64,000 bases of DNA from Adenophora triphylla var. japonica. Its lineage: Eukaryota; Streptophyta; Magnoliopsida; Asterales; Campanulaceae. The position numbers and the translations under genes are program-made. The notes beneath the pieces were generated by a model, which had not been told where the DNA came from, did no database searches, and saw only the letters and a program-made list of their open reading frames with translations. Location: the NCBI GenBank assembly GCA_022495995.1, contig JAFEMH010002332.1, positions 186,001 through 250,000 of the forward strand. The letters run 5' to 3'. Shown in pieces: positions 56,157 through 64,000 of this stretch. Numbering within the stretch: the stretch's first letter is position 1; each line of letters opens with the position of its first letter.

Positions 56157-56841
56157 AAACCGACTCTTTTTTTTTTACGTTTCTTGACTCTCATTTTTTC
56201 CTATTTTACTTTTTTTTTTCTTAGTTGACAATTTAGTAAATTTAATGTTTTAACTTTTAATTTTTGGAAATGTGATGATCTTTTGGAGACAAAGGAAAAT
56301 AACAAATTATAATATTTTTATGTGACAAAGAGAGTTAATGTTTATTTCATTTGTAAATATGGTCTTATTTTATTTTCGTAATCATAATCAGCTCAATAAT
56401 ATTTTAACCAAATGTTTATAAAAAATCATTATCATTATAAAATTTAAAAATATTATTGAGACATAATACAATATACTGTCGATAACATTTTATACATTTA
56501 ACAAGAATAATTAAATTTAATAAAAATACAGTCAACATTCAATTAATTAATTGATCACTTAATATAAAATGAGACTTGTTTTTTGAAATAAAGGAATATA
56601 TAAAAACAATGTTTCATATGTTATAGAGTGAAGGCTTAATTTCGTTAATTTTTTGACCTGAGGCATCAATATTCAAACACTATATAGTCGACTAATCTAA
56701 TGCTAGTTCGATATTACGACAAAACACCACAACAAATTTTAATAGAAAAAATAGAATATAAACAAGCAAGAGAAAGTGATAAAGAGGGAGCCATCACCAG
56801 AGGAAAGTCGACAACATGTGTGAAAAGTGATTTTTTAATTA
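56157..56841. other. AT-rich spacer
   Basis: No genes, tandem repeats or recognisable motifs seen between the foldback and element E. Confidence 0.5.
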
Positions 56842-56846
56842 AAATA

Positions 56847-57706
56847 TGTTGGAAATGGATAACGAAAAGTTAAGTTTAATTTAACGTTGATCTAGTTTCT
56901 AACGGAAGTTCGTTATGTGTTAACGAAACTAGTTACAAATGGTAATCTACATCTGTTGTAGATTATATATAACTCATTTAATGTCTCAAAACCATTTAGG
57001 GTGAATGAGAATTAATGATAAAGTCTTTTGTAACTTAACAAGAGTTAAATATTGGGTCAAAGTTTGATTTGGGTTGGTCCCAAAATTGGGGTGGACTTGT
57101 TGTGGCTAAAGGACTGACGAGCAGGCTGAAGAAGTGTTTGCACGGCCGTGCACGTGTCTAGGATACGGCCGTGCACCGTGCCTTGGCTTGCCACTCGACC
57201 GTGCTGAGCCTTGAACTCGACCGTGCATATTGCCTTGCACGGCCGTGCAGTTCATTGGGCACGGCCGTGCAAATGCTGTTATACCCGAAAAGTTGTGACT
57301 TTTCAAGGGAAAAGCCACCAAACCCTTTGACTCTCCTTATATACTTCCCCTCCGAATTTCAATTCATATATACTGTATTTCTACCCTTCCTACCCTCTAG
57401 TGAGATAGATAAACATACCCAAATCATTGGCATCTTGTTGCATCAAATCTTTCAAAGTCCAAAGTTCTAAATAGTGATTAGTTCGTAGAGTTACCAATTT
57501 GGAGTGCTCCTATTGGTGATTATAAGTCGTTTTATCTCACGAGAAGTTTGTCATTTAAACCGTAAGCACCTGTGCGGGGCAAATACTTCTTACGGAAATT
57601 GTGCTACACAAGACTCGACTTCCTAAATTGTTCTTCCCAATTTCCGTTAGTTTTTCTGTCAAGTTTTCCGTTAAGTTTGAAGAAGCCACACATAAAAATT
57701 CCAACA
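56847..57706 (+). repeat. 5' LTR of element E
   Basis: Promoter: CTTATATACT at 57336-57345. Upstream are four palindromic copies of (TG)CACGGCCGTG(CA), at 57139-57152, 57165-57175, 57236-57249 and 57259-57270. The second copy, with 23 bases of surrounding sequence, is absent from the 3' LTR. Confidence 0.9.
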
Positions 57707-57747
57707 ATCGTAAGAAGTACTTTGCGCTTCTTCAAGATCTTCAAGAG

Positions 57748-58476
57748 ATGGCAAATGAGAAAGACGTCTCCTCCTCCAGTCAAGGGAATGTTACGCCTCC
57801 TTCTCAAGGTGACGCTACGTTCAAAAATGCTACACCGTCTCACCCGGTTCATGGTAAGAAACCTCCTTCACGTACAACCTCAAGGGTTGCATCTCTTAAT
57901 GCTCTCCATCCGTCTCATGTATTCGTACATGCGGAAAGACCGGGTATTCTTACCGGGATGAACTTTAAGAGGTGGCAACAAAAAAAAATGTTGGTCTATT
58001 TGACAACATTAAAATTGGTGCAATTTCTTTGGGAATATCCACCATTGATATCCGACGAGGATGAATCCAAAGCAAAGAATGAGTTGAATACATGGAATCA
58101 CAACGATTTCTTGTGTCGCAATTATATTCTTAATGGTTTGGATTATGCACAATACAAAGTGTGTTGTGGCATAAAGACCGCGAGAGAACTTTGGTACTTT
58201 CTCGAGATGCACAATACTATGTGTATTGTGACTAAAAGATCGCAAGTAAACTTGGTGGAAAGAAGTACCGGAAACAAGAGAAAGAACACCGGGAAAGTGA
58301 AGAGGACCGCCAAGAAGGTTAAAGGTGGTTGTTTTAATTGTGGCAAACCCGGGCATATGGCTAGGGAATGTCGACATCCTAGAATCAACAACCAAGATGG
58401 AAACCCTCTTCAAGCCAATGTGAATGAAGATAAAAATGTTCCATTGAAATTCGAGCAACTTAGTCTATCGGGATAA
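57748..58476 (+). CDS. gag: Gag of element E (copia type, internally shortened)
   Basis: The start is chosen at MANEKDVSSSSQ (57748), although the frame is open back to 57601 inside the LTR. The N-terminal region is Ser/Pro rich. The gag core begins at about residue 70 (GMNFKRWQQKKM, FLCRNYILNGLDYAQY, KTARELWYFLE). The sequence then jumps to a basic linker (GNKRKNTGKVKRTAKKVK) and the CCHC knuckle CFNCGKPGHMAREC near residue 200. Relatives have roughly 100 more residues of the UBN2-type gag core between those points, so this one is internally deleted. The product, about 242 residues, is probably not a full capsid protein. Confidence 0.75.
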   Translation: MANEKDVSSSSQGNVTPPSQGDATFKNATPSHPVHGKKPPSRTTSRVASLNALHPSHVFVHAERPGILTGMNFKRWQQKKMLVYLTTLKLVQFLWEYPPLISDEDESKAKNELNTWNHNDFLCRNYILNGLDYAQYKVCCGIKTARELWYFLEMHNTMCIVTKRSQVNLVERSTGNKRKNTGKVKRTAKKVKGGCFNCGKPGHMARECRHPRINNQDGNPLQANVNEDKNVPLKFEQLSLSG

Positions 58477-61400
58477 GTTTGAACTAACCAAATGTGGTTA
58501 TTATGTTAGTAAAGGATACCTTGTTGAAGGACTCCTTAACTTAAATTGTAAATGTTTATCCGCCTAAATGCGAAGAATAAAATTTCAAATTTTATTTACT
58601 TGGTTTGAAGTGTTCCAATTGTTATGGCGTGTCCATTTAGGTCGTGTAAATTTAAATTCACTAAGTCGACGAGTTAATTTCAAATTTACTACCTAAGATG
58701 AAATTTGATTCGCAAATCAATTGTGATTTCTTTTGTAGAAATCAGTTCAAACCAGAGATAGTAAATAGATAGTTCATTACTTCTATTTGTGATTGCATTT
58801 GATAATGCAAAGATCATCTTTTGAAAAAGTAAAAGTAAAACCTTAAAGTTTTAAGTAAACAATAAGGTTTGTGATTCATCTTAATTAACAATTAAGAATT
58901 TTGTAGTGATAGAGGTGGTAAGTATGTAGTACCGTTTGAAAAATAATTGTTGGGACGCTGACACTTATTTGTCAAACGAATGCTTCTTTCACACTCAAAT
59001 AAACTGAATCACAGAAAAAAAGGAAAGATAGAACTTTTAAGGAGATGGTGAACTCCTTATTGATAAGTTCGTCTTATGTGGGTATACCTAGCAAAGGTAG
59101 AAATATCTAAACCTAAAGAGGTTAAGATAGGACCCAAAACCATGGATTACGTTTCCATTGGCAATACGGTATTCTTCGAAACCAAATGATCAAGGAAAAT
59201 GGTTGAAGAGACCTCACTTAAAAAATATAGTTATGACTATGTCGTCGGTTCATCTCAAGAAGATGAAATACATTGTAGATAACATGGTTATTACAATTAA
59301 ATGACTCCACATAAAAGAAAATATTAAATATGAATTAGGGCATTCATAAAATATTTGATATGTGGAGGTACACCTCAAGTGTGGGGGTACAAGCGAAATA
59401 CATAAGTTCTATTGATATGAACTTCTAAGTATTAACACAAACTGTTAAAATGTTAACAGTTAACAGAATGGATCATCATATATTTGGAAGATTATTTGAT
59501 GATAAAAAACTCCTAACGAATTTGAAGTGTTCGTAAGCTGTTTTATAAATACCTAAACTGTGGGGGTATTTGGCTAAAGTAGAAATACTTAAGCAAGACG
59601 CGTTATATTCTTTAAAGAATATACTTTCTTGAAATGATAGGAAATGTATAAATTTTAATAAGAAAATTTATAAAAACTGTAAGTGGTATACAGTTGAAGG
59701 ACAAATTCATCCTACTCTATTAGGAAGATGGTTGATCTTCCTTATGCGAACCATTGGGTTGCAAAAACTAGATGTACCAAGGATGAAACTTTTAAAATGT
59801 TAGACTCTTAAATTCAATAAGGAGAATTTTCAAGAGGTCTAGTCTAAAGAGTGAAAAGTACTTTTCTTGATAAAAGGATCTTGAAAGGTAGTCTCTACAA
59901 ACAATAGAATCAAGGAATGCAATATTCTTTGAAAAATATCTTTCCTGCTAAGGACAGGAAATAAGGTAAATTCTCAAAAGAGAACATATGAATCTACAAA
60001 AGGTCCATCTCAAGTTGAAGATGAAGGACTTAGACGTAGTAAAAGGGCAAGAGTGAAAAAGTCTTTTGGTCCTGATTTTCTATCATTTATGTTGGAAAAC
60101 GAATCAGCAACTGTTAAGGAAGCGTTATGCGAGTCCGGATAGTTCGTTCTGGAAAGAGGCTATTAACAGTGAGATAAAATCCATAATGCTTAATAAATAC
60201 TTGGGAATTGGTAGATCTCCCTCCAGGTTGCAAACCATTAGGTTGCAAATGGATTCTTAAATGAAAGTATAAAGCCTATGGATCTATTGAAAAGTATAAA
60301 GCCAGGCTAGTTGTCAAAAGGACATGATGATTTATGCAAGATTATCCCATTGACACAACAGAGCGTTCTATGTCGCACAACCGTGTTGGATCTACTTGTG
60401 TATTCATATGGACTAAAACAAGCAACTAAACAATGGCATGAGAAGTTCGATAGAACTATGTTATCAAATGGATTCAAGATTAATGAATGTGACAAATGTG
60501 TCAACATACATTAAAGGAACATCTGAATCATTTGTTAATAGTCTGTCCTTACGTGGATAACAATGGTAGTCATGAATTGATCATGAATACCAAAGACATG
60601 TTAAAGAAGAACTTTGACATGAAAGATATGGGATTAGCCGATGTCATATTAGAAATAAAGATTTCTAGAACATCAGAAGGAATAGTCCTATCACAATTCC
60701 ATTATCTTGGAAAGAAAGTACTTCGAAAGTTCAAATAGATTCTTGAGAGGTATTCTCTGTAAAGTAGATTCCTGAAAAGTAGACTCTAAGGAGGTCAAAC
60801 CACTTAGAGATACTGAATACTTAGGAAGTCGAAACGGTACAGAGATAATAACCACTTGAAGGAACTGACCGATAGAAGAATTTGATCACTCGAAGGGACT
60901 GACCATTCTAGATAGACTAAAGGTCTAATTGTAATTGTAATCAATCACCGGAATAGTATAATCATAGTACTTGGTGTACTTAAAGATATACTTATGATTA
61001 AAGATTACAATTCCTATGTAAGTTGAATGGTCTTGGAAGATATTCCTTCGTGGAATAAGCTTGTGTCTACATGACCTAAGGCATTGTGACGACAATGAAA
61101 AATAGGAAAAGGTGTAGAACGTCATGGTAAGTCTAGACATAATGGTCTTAGACACACTACCATAGTACAATTGATCTCAATATGCGACTGTCACAACTAG
61201 CCATGTGAAGTCAAAATCAGATCCATCTACCTATGGGTAGTAATCGAGATCAACTGTATAAAACTGTTAAGGGGAATGGGTTTAAAACCCACAACAAAAG
61301 AACTTATAGCGGACACTCAACCTTGAGAAATGGAGATCCCAGGCCCTTGGTTCAATGAGACAACCAAGTTATAAGTTCTAGTAGAGTTACTTGGAAACAA

Positions 61401-61860
61401 CAACTCGGTTTATTAACCTGGAGATGTTGAATACTCATTCCCACAACATCCAAGTACAAGCACATGCAGCAGTGGTAAGGATAAGTTGAGAAAACTTTTA
61501 ATGATTTATATACCTTCGGGTGGAGTAGTGCATGATACTCCTTATAGTGAGAATCACCTATATAAAGCGAGAGGTAATTAGGCCGCCTCTAAATAAACGC
61601 TTATGAATGAGATACGGTCCAGGGCCGAAATGGACAAAACCGTGAGAATGAAAAAACTATTAGAGCTATTATTATGTGAGTATTATTGTCTTGATATACA
61701 ACCTACGATCCTTTGGTTCAAAGCGACTCGCTACCAAATGGCTAGTATATCCGATAATATTTCACTAGGGAAGATTCAAGGCCACAAGCTATCTATCCCG
61801 ATGTAATAATAGTTCGCCGGAACTTTGGACGAAATTGCATACATGCATTAATTGTCATTC
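58477..61860 (+). pseudogene. pol: Ruined pol of element E
   Basis: Remnants in order: PKTMDYVSIGNTVFFETK near 59140-59190 (linker after integrase). RRSKRARVKKSFGPDFL near 60030-60085 (the connector before reverse transcriptase). SFWKEAINSEIKSIMLNKY near 60150-60200 (start of reverse transcriptase). YGLKQATKQWHEKFD near 60408-60452 and MLKKNFDMKDMGLADVILEI near 60598-60660 (later reverse transcriptase). Each lies in a different frame with stops between. I find no intact integrase core and no catalytic YVDD box. It cannot supply reverse transcriptase. Confidence 0.8.
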
Positions 61861-61871
61861 ATGTGGGGGAT

Positions 61872-62708
61872 TGTTGGAAATGGATAACGAAAAGTTAAGT
61901 TTAACTTAACGTTGATCTAGTTTCTAACGGAAGTTCGTTATGTGTTAACGAAACTAGTTACAAATGGTAATCTACATCTGTTGTAGATTATATATAACTC
62001 ATTTAATGTCTCAAAACCATTTAGGGTGAATGAGAATTAATGATAAAGTCTTTTGTAACTTAACAAGAGTTAAATATTGGGTCAAAGTTTGATTTGGGTT
62101 GGTCCCAAAATTGGGGTGGACTTGTTGTGGCTAAAGGGCTGACGAGCAGGCTGAAGAAGTGTTTGCACGGCCGTGCACCGTGCCTTGGCTTGCCACTCGA
62201 CCGTGCTGAGCCTTGAACTCGACCGTGCATATTGCCTTGCACGGCCGTGCAGTTCATTGGACACGGCCGTGCAAATGCTGTTATACCCGAAAAGTTGTGA
62301 CTTTTCAAGGGAAAAGCCACCAAACCCTTTGACTCTCCTTATATACTTCCCCACCAAATTTCAATTCATATATACTGTATTTCTACCCTTCCTACCCTCT
62401 AGTGAGATAGATAAACATACCCAAATCATTGGCATCTTGTTGCATCAAATCTTTCAAAGTCCAAAGTTCTAAATAGTGATTAGTTCGTAGAGTTACCAAT
62501 TTGGAGTGCTCCTATTGGTAATTATAAGTCGTTTTATCTCACGAGAAGTTTGTCATTTAAACCGTAAGCACCTGTGCGGGGCAAATACTTCTTACGGAAA
62601 TTGTGCTACACAAGACTCGACTTCCTAAATTGTTCTTCCCAATTTCCGTTAGTTTTTTTGTCAAGTTTTCCGTTAAGTTTGAAGAAGCCACACATAAAAA
62701 TTCCAACA
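61872..62708 (+). repeat. 3' LTR of element E
   Basis: Matches 56847-57706 apart from about seven substitutions and loss of the second palindrome unit. The TATA region cttatatacttcccc is at about 62338-62352, with three cacggccgtg palindromes upstream (62166-62280). Confidence 0.9.
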
Positions 62709-62713
62709 AAATA

Positions 62714-63000
62714 TTCTCTTTTAAAAAAATATATTCCAAAATAACAATTCTTCTATACTATTGAACAAAGTTGCCCAATTTTTGAAACTCACTATACGGT
62801 GTAGCGAGTTTATAATTTTATCCGTTTAAAGTCACAAAACGTGTAGAAAATATAAATTTACTCAATTTTATTTTAATATTTATGATATTAAAAAAAAATT
62901 AAACTCGCTACTTGAATTAGCGAGTTCAAAATTCACATTCTCAGCAACCCAAAGGTTCGTTTCAATCTCCCATGCACAACAACCCCCCCCCCTCCCTCAC
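62714..63000. other. AT-rich flank with a small inverted repeat
   Basis: GTAGCGAGTTT near 62797 and AAACTCGCTAC near 62902 form an inverted pair about 100 bases apart. A C-rich run lies near 62984-63000. No gene is seen. Confidence 0.5.
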
Positions 63001-63159
63001 CCCATAATACTACTTCTCCGTCTCATTTTAAATTGCAAAATAATAATATAAAAATTATGTCTTAAAAAAGAAAATTAAAAGAGAATATTATTTTTTCAGT
63101 CTCAAATAAATACTTTTAAAAAATTAGTTCTATAAAAAATATTTCCTTTATTTAAAAAA

Positions 63160-63770
63160 TGAATATTACTTTCCACTCAAAATGAATACCAAAAAATAAT
63201 ACTATATTTTTTGTCCAAAAAAATGAACATTACTTCCTTCATCTCAGAAAACATTTTTTTTAAATGTTCATTGAGACGAAGGAAGTAATGTTCATTTTTT
63301 TTATATAGAAAGTAATATTAATTTTGGGACGAAATTAATATTCATTTTTTAAATGAAGGAAATATTTTTTTTAAGAAGTAGAATTTTTTTCTATGTCCAA
63401 AAAAATGAACATTGCTTTGTCTCAATGAACATTTTAAAAAAGAATACTACTTTATTCGTCTAAAAAATTAATGTTCATTTTTTGAAATGAGGATACTAAC
63501 AATATAAACATTAATTTTTAGAAGAATACTATTTCGTTTAAAAAAATATTACTTCCTTCGTCTCAATGAATATTTTAGAAAATAATACTAATTCATTTGT
63601 CTCAAAAATTAATGTTATTTTAATGTCATATTTTGAGATTAAGACACTAACATTACAAATATTAATTTTAGAGGCTAATGAATTAGTATTATTTTAAAAA
63701 TATTCATTAGGATGAAGGAAGTAATGTTCATTTTTTTGGACAAAAAATGTAGTATTATTTTTGGGAGAGT
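63160..63770. repeat. AT-rich nested foldback region
   Basis: The left arm near 63186-63245 ('aataatactatattttttgt', 'ccaaaaaaatgaacattact', 'tccttcatctc') pairs with the right arm near 63710-63766. Inside are further inverted copies of 'gaaggaagtaatgttcattt'. The structure resembles a decayed MITE nest. Confidence 0.7.
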
Positions 63771-63842
63771 GACCGGGAAGTTCTAAAAAAATTTCATAAT
63801 GTCCGAGAAGTTCCTTTACCATGTTGTATTATAGATGCAGTA

Positions 63843-63889
63843 TTATATTCACATATAAGTGAATATAATAATATTGCATGCAATATTAT
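63843..63889. repeat. Two adjacent palindromes
   Basis: TTATATTCAC-atataa-GTGAATATAA (63843-63868) followed directly by a 22-bp perfect palindrome centred on GCATGC (63868-63889). Function unknown. Confidence 0.8.
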
Positions 63890-64000
63890 ATATTACTGTA
63901 TAAGAACTTTCAGGTCATTTCAATTTAATGAGGAACTTGAGGGGAAGTGATTTATTCCAAAAGGAACTTCCGGATCAAATTCTCATTATTTTTTAGTTAT

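Larger units (their letters stand above)
56847..62708 (+). mobile_element. Element E: defective Ty1/copia retrotransposon, 5.9 kb
   Basis: LTRs 56847-57706 and 61872-62708 run TGTTGGAA to TTCCAACA and differ by about seven substitutions plus one 23-bp indel, so about 99 percent identity by eye. The target duplication AAATA flanks it (56842-56846 and 62709-62713). The polypurine tract ATGTGGGGGAT precedes the 3' LTR. A gag frame with a CCHC knuckle is open, but pol is reduced to frameshifted remnants. No tRNA-Met-type primer site (TGGTATCAGAGC) follows the 5' LTR. Confidence 0.92.

Noticed and set aside
54940..56224. Several frames of 80-200 codons with repeated SGYPFQSFWIS-type peptides
   Set aside because: They read through the GGATATCC palindrome units on both strands, so they mirror the repeat and not a gene.

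Overview
The window is repeat-dominated nuclear DNA of a flowering plant, most likely a eudicot. The evidence is nested Ty3/gypsy, Ty1/copia and CACTA elements, plant-type primer-binding sites, a degenerate CCCTAAA telomere-like tract and a scrap of plant mitochondrial 18S rRNA. The species cannot be named from the sequence. I see no intact ordinary host gene, no tRNA gene and no CRISPR array.

Layout. 1-2424: remnant of the 3' non-coding region of an Ogre-like gypsy element. 2425-14900: element A, plus strand, Ogre-like LTRs, an intact 812-codon gag, and 5.6 kb of repeat-rich non-coding DNA where pol should be. 14901-36290: an Ogre-like complex B on the minus strand, with a broken gag and several LTR pieces (14901-15753, 32882-35618, 35619-36290). 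Its gag was split by element C (22000-29333), a young Athila-like gag-protease element with a CAAGG target duplication. 36291-37211 and 52756-53336: two halves of a decayed plus-strand reading frame resembling the putative plant transposon protein family. They were separated by element D (37212-52755), a 15.5 kb CACTA transposon with an AGG duplication. D carries dead TNP2-type and Ptta/En/Spm-type transposase genes, a broken plant-mobile-domain-like gene, two foldback elements, a 1.8 kb G-free triplet array and telomere-like repeats. 54563-54656: mitochondrial rrn18 fragment. 55069-56156: a field of palindromes. 56847-62708: element E, a copia element with near-identical LTRs (AAATA duplication) and a ruined pol. 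62714-64000: AT-rich DNA with foldbacks and palindromes.

How the parts relate. No LTR element here encodes a usable reverse transcriptase, yet C and E have nearly identical LTRs, so they were probably mobilised in trans by autonomous relatives. The most interesting signal is in the non-coding 3' regions of A and B. A roughly 80-nt module, repeated four times in each in element-sense orientation, can fold into two successive hairpins, the second with compensatory base changes. A second cross-family pattern is an inverted-repeat motif just upstream of the TATA box in every LTR type present. All identities and alignments were judged by eye.
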